Below, one piece after another: positions 1 to 6,709 of a stretch of 9,116 nucleotides of DNA. The position numbers and the translations under genes are program-made. Each line of letters starts with the position of its first letter. Positions within the stretch are counted from its first letter, which is position 1. Source of the stretch: Pseudomonadota bacterium (GTDB taxonomy: Bacteria > Pseudomonadota > Alphaproteobacteria > Rhizobiales > Hyphomicrobiaceae); NCBI GenBank assembly GCA_023412745.1, contig JAEZBZ010000259.1:1-9116 (forward strand), given 5' to 3'. Below the pieces are notes generated by a model. It worked only from the letters and a program-made list of their open reading frames with translations, made no database searches and was not told the DNA's origin.

Positions 1-16
1 GGGGGACACAGCCGCA

Positions 17-1060
17 ATGGATCGCAGAACTTTCCTGAAGACCACGACAGCCGCCGCTGCCGCGAGTTCGACGGCCGCGGTCGCTGCGACACCAGCAAAC
101 AGCGCACCCGCGATCATCGGCGGTGCGCCGGAACTGACGCTCGTCCTTCCCCCGAACTCCGCCGGGCCGTTGCTGAATGATGCCGCCGGGCGCATCGCGG
201 AACGGCTCAAGCAGACGTTTGGCGCGCGGATCAACGTTTTCGCCTCCGACGCCGACGACGCTGCCGCAGCAAATCTGCGCCTCGCATCGCCGGATGTTCA
301 TCCCGATTCGGCATACGCGTTTTTCGCCGGACTTCCCGGATCGCACGGAATTGCTGCCGAAAACTTGCAGGCGTGGCTCGCCGTTGGCGGCGGGCAGATG
401 CTGTGGGACGATCTCGCCGCGCATGACGGCTGGAAACCGCTGCTCGTCGGCCACACGGGACCGCAGACCGGGCTGTGGTCCGATCGTCCGCTGACCACGC
501 CCACGGATCTGGCCGGGTGCGACGTCGCCATCAGCGGACTGGGCGGGCAGGTGCTCCGAGCTCTCGGCGCGAGGCCAACGCACGTGCCGGCAACCGAAAT
601 CGCGGCCATGATGACGGATGGATCTCTGTCAGCGGCTGAAGTCGGCTCACCGCTGAGCGGCCTGATGCTCGGACTGCCGCAAGTGGCTTCGCACTATTAT
701 ACTGGCGGCATCCATCCGGCTGGCCGAACGACCGCGCTGAACATTCGTCTCGACGTTTGGAAGAAGATGAGCGCAAGTGAACAGGCCATTCTGGAAGGCA
801 TTGCCGCCCGGGAACTCGCCCTGTCGCTCGCTGAAGCCCGGGCCCATGCCCAGCTCGCCCTCGACACCATCGCCGCAACACCGTCACTGGCAATCGCCCC
901 GCTCCCGGCATCGTTGGCCGCTGCCGTCGACGCGGCAACCGCCGACGTCCTCGTCGCGAAGACCTCGCAATCGGTCACGGTTGCCCGCATTCATCACAGC
1001 TATCTGGCGTTTCGTAAAACCGTCGGCGGCACCATCGACCGTCTGCAAACGATATCGTGA
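17..1060 (+). CDS. Tat-exported TRAP solute-binding protein (DctP/TakP-like)
   Basis: Periplasmic binding protein of a tripartite (TRAP) transporter, 347 aa, the usual DctP/TakP size. The N-terminus is a twin-arginine signal: R3-R4-T-F-L-K followed by an Ala-rich stretch to about residue 30. That Tat motif right at the N-terminus and GGGGGA ten bases upstream support this start, although the frame stays open to the window edge. Family blocks I recognise from memory: FFAGLP (102-107), AWLAVGGGQMLWD (119-131), the TDLAG..ISGLGG region (163-177), AAE (206-208) and the VASHYY...GIHP stretch (223-234). The arginine normally placed just before the xPGLGG block, which salt-bridges the ligand carboxylate in SiaP-type proteins, is Ala171 here, and the tryptophan usual after Glu208 is absent. 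The ligand therefore cannot be inferred and may not be a simple carboxylate. The DctQ/DctM membrane subunits are not in the window; the next gene is unrelated and has its own promoter. Confidence 0.8.
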   Translation: MDRRTFLKTTTAAAAASSTAAVAATPANSAPAIIGGAPELTLVLPPNSAGPLLNDAAGRIAERLKQTFGARINVFASDADDAAAANLRLASPDVHPDSAYAFFAGLPGSHGIAAENLQAWLAVGGGQMLWDDLAAHDGWKPLLVGHTGPQTGLWSDRPLTTPTDLAGCDVAISGLGGQVLRALGARPTHVPATEIAAMMTDGSLSAAEVGSPLSGLMLGLPQVASHYYTGGIHPAGRTTALNIRLDVWKKMSASEQAILEGIAARELALSLAEARAHAQLALDTIAATPSLAIAPLPASLAAAVDAATADVLVAKTSQSVTVARIHHSYLAFRKTVGGTIDRLQTIS

Positions 1061-1167
1061 TAGCGACGCACGGGATGCATGGCGCCGCAACGCACACCAA
1101 CCCGGTTGCATCCGAGTGCCGAGTGCCCAACATCTGTGGAGACATACAAGGGTTGCATCGTCGCCGT

Positions 1168-1196
1168 TTGCTCAACCCGTCCGGATCGCGTACAAT
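1168..1196 (+). promoter_or_regulatory. Predicted sigma70-type promoter of the ketoacid oxidoreductase gene
   Basis: A -35 element TTGCTC (1168-1173) is separated by exactly 17 bp from a -10 element TACAAT (1191-1196), which matches the TATAAT consensus at five of six positions. Transcription would start near 1203, giving a leader of about 68 nt before the ATG at 1271. It is the only clearly AT-rich stretch in the 210-bp gap. Predicted from sequence alone. Confidence 0.55.
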
Positions 1197-1200
1197 TTAA

Positions 1201-1215
1201 GTCAGCATTGCTGAC
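1201..1215. promoter_or_regulatory. 15-bp palindrome on the predicted start site (putative operator)
   Basis: GTCAGCA-T-TGCTGAC is a perfect inverted repeat with 7-bp arms around one central base. It starts four bases after the predicted -10 box and covers the expected transcription start, a typical place for a repressor site. The TCAGC..GCTGA form loosely resembles sites of Lrp/AsnC-type regulators, which often control amino-acid and ketoacid catabolism, but this is only a resemblance and no regulator gene lies in the window. Confidence 0.45.
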
Positions 1216-1259
1216 CTAATTCGAGCTTCGTGGATTGCTTTCCATTTGGAGCTCCAAGC

Positions 1260-1264
1260 AGAGG
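1260..1264 (+). promoter_or_regulatory. Ribosome binding site deciding the start of the oxidoreductase gene
   Basis: AGAGG lies six bases before ATG 1271. The upstream in-frame TTG at 1235 has no such site, and the 12 residues it would add lie across this ribosome binding site, so 1271 is chosen. Confidence 0.75.
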
Positions 1265-1270
1265 TGCTTA

Positions 1271-4200
1271 ATGCCCAAACGCGCTGTCAGCCTCAGCGAC
1301 AAGTTCGACCTCTCCGAAACGCGTCAGATCCTGACCGGAACGCAGGCCATCGTTCGCCTCGCCCTGATGCAGCGCGCCCGCGACGTCAGCGCCGGACTGA
1401 ACACGGCCTGTTACATCAGCGGCTATCGCGGCTCGCCCATCGCGGGGCTCGAAGGTGCGCTGGAGCGTACACGTTCGCTGATCGAGAAGAACCACATCCA
1501 TTTCCAGCCCGGCCTGAACGAGGATCTCGCCGCGACCGCGCTGTGGGGCTCGCAGCAGGCGGAGCTGCGCGGCGAAGGCAAATACGACGGCGTATTCGGT
1601 ATCTGGTACGGCAAGGGCCCTGGTGTCGATCGCACCGGCGACGTATTCCGCCACGCCAATCACGCCGGTACGTCGAAGCATGGTGGTGTCATCGCATTGA
1701 TGGGCGACGACCACACCTGCGAAAGCTCCACGTCGGCGCATCAGTCCGAATTCGCGATGATGGACGCCATGATCCCGGTGATCAATCCGGCCGGCGTGCA
1801 GGAGATACTGGACTACGGGCTGCTGGCGTTCGCGCTGTCGCGCTATGCCGGTGTCTGGGTCGGCCTGAAGTGCGTGAAAGACAACGTCGAGAGCACGGCC
1901 ACCGTCGACGGCCGCATCGATCGCGTCGAGATTAAAATTCCCAGCGAAGACGAATTCCGTATGCCGCCGGACGGGCTGAACATCCGGCTCGGCGATCAGG
2001 CGCTGGCCAAGGAAGCGCGGCTGCACGACTACAAGCGCGGCGCGATGCTGGCATTTGCCCGCGCCAATAAGCTCGATCGCATCGTCCTGAGCGGCGGACC
2101 TGCGGCGAAGCTCGGCATCATCACCACCGGCAAAAGCTATCTCGATGTCCGTCAAGCGCTGGATGAACTGGGCATCGACGAGGTCAAGGCAAACGAACTC
2201 GGTATCCGACTATACAAGGTCGGCATGGTGTGGCCGCTGGAGCCGACTGGCGTCGCGAAGTTCGCCGACGGCCTCGAGACCATCATGGTTGTGGAGGAAA
2301 AGCGCTCGCTGATCGAGACGCAGGTCAAGGAGCAGCTATTCGATACGCCGAACCGCCCACGCGTGATCGGCAAGAAGGACGAAAACAACAACTGGCTGTT
2401 CCACGCCAAGGGCGCGCTGGAACCGACCGACATCGCCATCGAGATCGGCGAGCGGCTGCTGCGTCGCGGGCTCGGCGGCGAGACGGTGCAAACCAAAATC
2501 TCCGATCTGAAAGCTCTCAAGGGCAATCGCCCGATTCAGCCGGAAGCCTTCTCGCGCACGCCGTATTTCTGCGCCGGCTGCCCGCATAATTCTTCCACCG
2601 TCGTTCCAGAGGGCATGCGCGCCTACGCCGGTATCGGCTGCCATTACATGTCGCAGTGGATGGACCGCCAGACCGAAGGCTTCACCCATATGGGCGGCGA
2701 AGGCGCCAACTGGATGGGCGAAGCACCGTTCTCCAAGCGCAAGCACGTGTTCCAGAACCTCGGAGACGGCACCTACCTGCACTCCGGCAGTCTGGCGATC
2801 CGCGCCGCGATGTCGTCCGGCGTCAATATCACCTACAAGATCCTTTATAATGACGCCGTCGCCATGACCGGCGGCCAGAAGCTGGAAGAAGGCATCGGCG
2901 TGCCGCGCGTCGCCAGCCAGCTTCTCGCCGAGGGCGTCAAGCGCGTCGAAGTCGTCACCGACGAACCGGACAAGTATACCGGCGACTATAGCCTGCCCGC
3001 AGGCGTGAAGGCTCATCACCGCCGCGATCTGATGACCGTGCAGCGCCAGCTTGCCGAGATCGATGGCGTCACCGCGGTGATCTACGACCAGACCTGCGCG
3101 GCCGAAAAGCGCCGGCGCCGCAAGCGGAATGAATTTCCCGATCCCGACAAGCGCGTCTTCATCAATCCAGCCGTCTGCGAAGGCTGTGGCGATTGCGGCA
3201 AGAAGTCGAACTGCGTGGCTGTCGTGCCGCTGGAGACCGAGCTCGGCCGCAAGCGCGCCATCGACCAGTCGGCCTGCAACAAGGACTTCTCGTGCCTTGA
3301 GGGTTTTTGCCCCAGCTTCGTGACCCTGCACGGCGCCAAGGTGAAGAAGTCGAAAGGAGCCGCTCAGAGCAGCGACCTCGACCAACTCATCGCCAACATG
3401 CCGGAGCCGACACAGCCCCTGCTCGGCAATGGACCGTACTCGATGCTCGTCACCGGCGTCGGCGGCACCGGTGTCGTCACAATCAGCGCGGTTCTGGGAC
3501 AAGCGGCACATATCGAGGGCAAGGGCTTCGGCGCAATTGACATGACCGGCCTCGCCCAGAAGGGCGGCGCGGTGGCCTGCCATATGCGGGTCGCGCGCAC
3601 GGTTGACGAGATCCACGCGATCCGCGTCGGCGTGGCCAATGCCGATCTGGTGATGGGCGGCGATCTGGTCGTCACTGCGTCCAACAAGATCCTGGAAACC
3701 GTGCGGCCGGACGACACTGCGGTCATCGTTTCAACCTACGAGATGACGACCGGCGATTTCACACGCAATCCAAACCTGATCGTACCCGGCAGTCGGCTGC
3801 TGCAGGCGATCGCCGACCGCGTGCGCAAGGGCCCGCTGCACACCTTCGACGCCCACGATTACGCTGTGAAGCTGTTCGGCGACTCGATTGCCTCCAACAT
3901 GTTCCTGCTCGGCTATGCCTACCAGCTCGGCTTTGTGCCGATCGGCGCCCAGGCGATCGAGGAAGCCATCACCCTCAATGGCGCTGCCGTGGGCATGAAC
4001 ACGTCCGCGTTCCGGATGGGGCGCCTCGCCGTACACGATCGCGCCGCGGTTGATCGCATCGCCAAGCCGAAGCCGATCCAGGCCGAAGTGCCCAAGACAT
4101 TGGACGAGGTCATCGACTTCCGCGCCCGGCATCTCGCCGCCTACCAGAACGAGCAGCTCGCCGCGCGCTATCGCTCGAAGATCAACTGGATCGCCGGCAT

Positions 4201-4762
4201 CGAGAAGGACAAGACGCCGGGCCGCACCGGCTTGGCGCTAGCGGCCGCGCAGGCCTACCACAAGCTGTTGTCCTACAAGGACGAATACGAGGTCGCGCGC
4301 CTGTTCACCGACGAGACGTTCCAAAAGCAGATCGACGCCCAGTTCGACGGCGTGCGCACGCTGGAATTACACATGGCGCCGCCGATCCTGTCTGCGTTCT
4401 ACAAGGACAAGGTCACCGGCCACCCGCGCAAGATCAAGGTCGGTCGCTGGATGCTGTCGGTGTTCCGCATTCTGGCCAAGGGCAAATCGCTGCGCGGCGG
4501 CCCTTGGGATGTCTTCGGCTACAGCTCCGAGCGGCGTCTCGAACGCCAGATGATCACGGATTACGAAATGCTGCTCGACGAGGTGGTCGCGCGGCTTGAT
4601 CAGTCGACCCACGAGACGGCCGTTGCGTTGGCCGAACTGCCGCTCGACGTCAAAGGCTTCGGCCACGTAAAGCTCGATAACTACAAGAAAGCCAAGCAGC
4701 GCGAGGCGGACCTGCGCAAAGTCCTGGCCGATCCGGCGCCGGTAATGGTGGCCGCCGAATAG
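1271..4762 (+). CDS. Indolepyruvate (2-ketoacid):ferredoxin oxidoreductase, fused alpha/beta type
   Basis: A 1163-aa single-chain enzyme predicted to decarboxylate aryl-pyruvates oxidatively: 2-oxoacid + CoA + 2 oxidised ferredoxin to acyl-CoA + CO2 + 2 reduced ferredoxin, in the cytoplasm. Domain order: IorA-like N-terminal thiamine-diphosphate (TPP) pyrimidine domain (about 10-235; FQPGLNED with E84, and GKGPGVDRTGD); a transketolase-C-like part (about 260-400); TPP/Mg domain (about 430-600; C434-x2-C437, G498-D499-G500 and N527-D528); an Fe-S region (C636-x2-C639-x2-C642-x5-C648 and C669-x5-C675-x4-C680); a Rossmann-like gamma (IorB/POR) domain from about 725 (GVGGTG, 729-734); and the C-terminal domain special to fused members (about 950-1140, DUF6537 from memory). 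Length is normal for fused alphaproteobacterial enzymes. Fusion makes separate iorA and iorB genes unnecessary. A dedicated promoter and palindrome lie upstream. The exact ketoacid (indole-, phenyl- or hydroxyphenylpyruvate) cannot be read from the sequence. Confidence 0.93.
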   Translation: MPKRAVSLSDKFDLSETRQILTGTQAIVRLALMQRARDVSAGLNTACYISGYRGSPIAGLEGALERTRSLIEKNHIHFQPGLNEDLAATALWGSQQAELRGEGKYDGVFGIWYGKGPGVDRTGDVFRHANHAGTSKHGGVIALMGDDHTCESSTSAHQSEFAMMDAMIPVINPAGVQEILDYGLLAFALSRYAGVWVGLKCVKDNVESTATVDGRIDRVEIKIPSEDEFRMPPDGLNIRLGDQALAKEARLHDYKRGAMLAFARANKLDRIVLSGGPAAKLGIITTGKSYLDVRQALDELGIDEVKANELGIRLYKVGMVWPLEPTGVAKFADGLETIMVVEEKRSLIETQVKEQLFDTPNRPRVIGKKDENNNWLFHAKGALEPTDIAIEIGERLLRRGLGGETVQTKISDLKALKGNRPIQPEAFSRTPYFCAGCPHNSSTVVPEGMRAYAGIGCHYMSQWMDRQTEGFTHMGGEGANWMGEAPFSKRKHVFQNLGDGTYLHSGSLAIRAAMSSGVNITYKILYNDAVAMTGGQKLEEGIGVPRVASQLLAEGVKRVEVVTDEPDKYTGDYSLPAGVKAHHRRDLMTVQRQLAEIDGVTAVIYDQTCAAEKRRRRKRNEFPDPDKRVFINPAVCEGCGDCGKKSNCVAVVPLETELGRKRAIDQSACNKDFSCLEGFCPSFVTLHGAKVKKSKGAAQSSDLDQLIANMPEPTQPLLGNGPYSMLVTGVGGTGVVTISAVLGQAAHIEGKGFGAIDMTGLAQKGGAVACHMRVARTVDEIHAIRVGVANADLVMGGDLVVTASNKILETVRPDDTAVIVSTYEMTTGDFTRNPNLIVPGSRLLQAIADRVRKGPLHTFDAHDYAVKLFGDSIASNMFLLGYAYQLGFVPIGAQAIEEAITLNGAAVGMNTSAFRMGRLAVHDRAAVDRIAKPKPIQAEVPKTLDEVIDFRARHLAAYQNEQLAARYRSKINWIAGIEKDKTPGRTGLALAAAQAYHKLLSYKDEYEVARLFTDETFQKQIDAQFDGVRTLELHMAPPILSAFYKDKVTGHPRKIKVGRWMLSVFRILAKGKSLRGGPWDVFGYSSERRLERQMITDYEMLLDEVVARLDQSTHETAVALAELPLDVKGFGHVKLDNYKKAKQREADLRKVLADPAPVMVAAE

Positions 4763-4779
4763 CGTTCAGCTCGCCTTCC

Positions 4780-4797
4780 CTCGCGCACGCCCGCGAG
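4780..4797. repeat. Short inverted repeat after the oxidoreductase stop
   Basis: CTCGCG (4780-4785) and CGCGAG (4792-4797) form a perfect 6-bp stem with a 6-base loop, 17 bases past the stop codon. There is no T-run after it, so it may be a 3'-end stabilising hairpin, or chance in GC-rich DNA. Confidence 0.3.
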
Positions 4798-4810
4798 ATC
4801 CGCGCAATTT

Positions 4811-4838
4811 GCACTCGGCCACCAAGCCGTGCTTTGTT
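4811..4838 (+). terminator. Weak Rho-independent terminator candidate
   Basis: GCAC (4811-4814) pairs with GTGC (4829-4832) and GGC (4817-4819) with GCC (4826-4828), leaving a 2-base bulge, and the hairpin is followed by TTTGTT. The stem is short and the T-run is interrupted. If real, it ends the oxidoreductase transcript and separates it from the Nudix gene. Confidence 0.3.
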
Positions 4839-4867
4839 GCCTTCTGGTATCCTCCCGCGAGACACCT

Positions 4868-4899
4868 TGTCAGCGCGGGCACTCAGCGATCTGCTGACA
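4868..4899. repeat. TGTCAGC / GCTGACA inverted repeat upstream of the Nudix gene
   Basis: TGTCAGC (4868-4874) and GCTGACA (4893-4899) are perfect 7-bp arms with an 18-base spacer. A second partner, TCAGC at 4883-4887, makes a TCAGC-N5-GCTGA pair with the right-hand arm. The half-sites match the palindrome in front of the oxidoreductase gene, but the spacing differs. It lies just before the ribosome binding site, so it could be an operator or an mRNA hairpin in the leader. Confidence 0.3.
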
Positions 4900-4901
4900 C
4901 C

Positions 4902-4909
4902 GGGGGAAG
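4902..4909 (+). promoter_or_regulatory. Ribosome binding site deciding the Nudix start
   Basis: GGGGGAAG lies five bases before ATG 4915. An in-frame start at 4834 exists, but the 27 residues it adds do not belong to the Nudix fold and would be encoded across the inverted repeat and this ribosome binding site. Confidence 0.75.
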
Positions 4910-4914
4910 TGCTG

Positions 4915-5331
4915 ATGCCGAAACCCGTGACGCCGCTGCTCGCGGCCGACTGCGTCGTTTTCAACCCTGACAACGCGGTGCTCCTGGTGGAGCGCAAGTT
5001 CCCGCCGTTCAAAGGCCGACTCGCGCTACCCGGCGGCTTCGTCGAGGTCGGCGAGACCGTCGAGGCTGCCTGCCGCCGCGAGCTGATGGAAGAGACCGGC
5101 GTCAAAGCCGGACGGCTGCGGCTGCTCGGCGTCTATTCCGATCCTAAGCGCGATCCGCGCGGCCATACCGTATCCGCGGTTTTCATCACGCGGGTTCGCA
5201 GCCGGAAAATCCAGGCCGGCGATGATGCCGCCGATGCCCGCTGGGTCACAGGCTGGCGCAGATTGCCGCTGGCCTTCGATCACGCCAAAATCCTGTCCGA
5301 CGCGCGGCGTATCGCGATGACCAACGAATGA
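4915..5331 (+). CDS. Nudix hydrolase, ADP-ribose pyrophosphatase type
   Basis: A 138-aa cytoplasmic Mg2+-dependent hydrolase. The full Nudix box is present at residues 41-63: G41, E47, R55-E56-L57, E59-E60 and G62-V63, fitting Gx5Ex7REUxEExGU. A block after the box, YSDPKRDPRGH, and the near-C-terminal FDHAKIL stretch recall the archaeal MJ1149-like ADP-ribose pyrophosphatases, so hydrolysis of ADP-ribose to AMP and ribose 5-phosphate is the best guess. Nudix substrates are hard to predict, and another nucleotide-sugar or a damaged cofactor is possible. A role in recycling ADP-ribose derived from NAD fits housekeeping better than a link with the neighbouring oxidoreductase. The MFS transporter gene follows after 35 bp with no terminator in between, which suggests one transcript. 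Confidence 0.88.
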   Translation: MPKPVTPLLAADCVVFNPDNAVLLVERKFPPFKGRLALPGGFVEVGETVEAACRRELMEETGVKAGRLRLLGVYSDPKRDPRGHTVSAVFITRVRSRKIQAGDDAADARWVTGWRRLPLAFDHAKILSDARRIAMTNE

Positions 5332-5366
5332 TTCGCCCTTCCTCTCATCCAACGGTTTCCTAGCTC

Positions 5367-6647
5367 ATGGCCGGCCTGCTCAGACCCGTCACAGCCTTGC
5401 TCATTGCGGCAGCAATCCTGCTCATGGGCAACGGCCTGATCAGCGTGCTGCTGCCGCTGCGCGCCGATATCGAAGCGTTCTCGCGCATCGAAATCGGCCT
5501 GATGGGCTCCGCCTATTACGCTGGATTGGTGGCTGGCTGCCTGCTTGCGCCCCTGGTCATCGCACGGGTTGGCCACATCCGCTCCTTCGTCGCCTTCACC
5601 GCAGTCGCGACCATCACGCCTTTGATGCATGCCATCTGGACCGATCCGATCGCATGGTTTGTCCTGCGCGCCCTCAATGGCCTGTGCTTCGCCGGTCTGT
5701 TCATGGGGATCGAGAGCTGGTTAACCGGCGCGTCAACGGTTGAAACGCGCGGGCGGGTGCTCGGCTCCTACACCGTGATCAACCTGACCGTGGTCACGCT
5801 CGGCATGCAGATGATGTCGCTGACGTCGCCGCGCGGGTTTGAACTGTTCTCACTGGTCGCCATCCTGTACTCGCTGGCTGCCGTGCCGATCGCCTTGACC
5901 AATACGCAAGCGCCCGTGCCGCCGCGCACCGCCAAGCTGCGACTGGTTTGGTTATTTGGTGTCTCGCCAGCAGCCCTGATCGGCTGCTTCTTCACCGGCC
6001 TCGCCCAAAGCGCATTCTGGACGCTGGCGCCCCTGTACGGTCGCAGCGCCGGCTTTTCGCTGGCCGAAGTCGCGATATTCATGACGTTTGTCGTGCTCGG
6101 CGGCGCGGCAAGCCAGTGGCCCGTCGGCTACCTGTCGGATCGTGTCGGAAGACGCCCTTTGCTGATCATCACCGGGCTGGTCGCGTCGGCAGCAGGTATC
6201 GGGCTCTACATTCTTGGCACCAGCAGCCCCAGCGCGATCTTCCCGCTGGCCCTGATATACGGTGCCTGCGCTTTCCCGATCTATACGCTCTGCGTCGCCC
6301 ACGCCAACGACCTCGTCAGCAAGAAGCGTGCGGTTGAAGTTTCGAGCGGGCTGCTGATGACATTCTCCATCGGCGCGGTACTTGGTCCCCTTATGGCCTC
6401 CACGATCATGAGCTCGGCAGGTCCTGGCGCACTGTTTCTGCACTCCGCAGCGGCGCATGCGATGATTGCCTTGGTCATGCTGGTACGCGCAAAGCTGCGG
6501 CCGACACTGCCGACCGAGAACAAGGAGGCATTCGTCGCGGTCCCGCGTACGACACCGGGCGTTTTCGAACTCGATCCGCGCGGCGATGGCGCTGGCCCAG
6601 CCGCTGCCGTGCCGCGCGAGCAGGAATTGGTCACCGGCCGCAATTGA
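5367..6647 (+). CDS. Major facilitator superfamily transporter (YcaD-like)
   Basis: A 426-aa inner-membrane protein with about twelve hydrophobic helices: roughly 8-30, 42-65, 72-91, 95-119, 130-151, 157-178, 193-220, 230-249, 264-283, 290-312, 326-350 and 354-374. Motif A sits between helices 8 and 9 as GYLSDRVGRR (254-263); its first-half copy is degenerate (ARVGHIRS, 66-73). The R101..G..GLFMGIESWL segment in helix 4 is, from memory, typical of the YcaD branch of MFS, whose substrates are mostly unknown. The carrier is presumably proton-coupled, and its direction and cargo cannot be told. A hydrophilic, Pro/Ala-rich cytoplasmic tail of about 50 residues follows the last helix and includes an ELDPRGDG stretch. 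The ribosome binding site before ATG 5367 is weak, in line with translation coupled to the upstream Nudix gene. It is convergent with the next gene. Confidence 0.88.
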   Translation: MAGLLRPVTALLIAAAILLMGNGLISVLLPLRADIEAFSRIEIGLMGSAYYAGLVAGCLLAPLVIARVGHIRSFVAFTAVATITPLMHAIWTDPIAWFVLRALNGLCFAGLFMGIESWLTGASTVETRGRVLGSYTVINLTVVTLGMQMMSLTSPRGFELFSLVAILYSLAAVPIALTNTQAPVPPRTAKLRLVWLFGVSPAALIGCFFTGLAQSAFWTLAPLYGRSAGFSLAEVAIFMTFVVLGGAASQWPVGYLSDRVGRRPLLIITGLVASAAGIGLYILGTSSPSAIFPLALIYGACAFPIYTLCVAHANDLVSKKRAVEVSSGLLMTFSIGAVLGPLMASTIMSSAGPGALFLHSAAAHAMIALVMLVRAKLRPTLPTENKEAFVAVPRTTPGVFELDPRGDGAGPAAAVPREQELVTGRN

Positions 6648-6664
6648 CGCATGGCGGGTCGCGC

Positions 6665-6684
6665 GGCAGGGGCGTTGCCCTGCC
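6665..6684. terminator. Hairpin between convergent genes, possible bidirectional terminator
   Basis: GGCAGGG (6665-6671) and CCCTGCC (6678-6684) form a perfect 7-bp stem with the loop GCGTTG, 17 bases after the MFS stop and 25 bases beyond the stop of the minus-strand gene. There is no T-run on either strand, so it fits Rho-assisted ending or 3'-end protection better than a classic intrinsic terminator. Confidence 0.45.
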
Positions 6685-6709
6685 CTCGTGCGCATCCGGC
6701 GAAAGAGCT

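Noticed and set aside
1235..1270. In-frame TTG start giving a 1175-aa oxidoreductase
   Set aside because: ATG 1271 has a well-spaced AGAGG; the extra 12 residues would be translated across that ribosome binding site and have no family counterpart.
1268..2155. 295-aa open frame on the minus strand
   Set aside because: Lies fully inside the oxidoreductase gene in antisense; its composition is that of a GC-rich shadow, with no recognisable motif.
2336..3616. 426-aa open frame on the minus strand
   Set aside because: Very long, but antisense to the highly conserved TPP and Fe-S domains of the oxidoreductase; no ribosome binding site or family match, and such shadows are common at high GC.
4834..4914. 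Longer N-terminus for the Nudix protein
   Set aside because: Added residues do not fit the fold and cover the inverted repeat and the strong GGGGGAAG site that serves ATG 4915.
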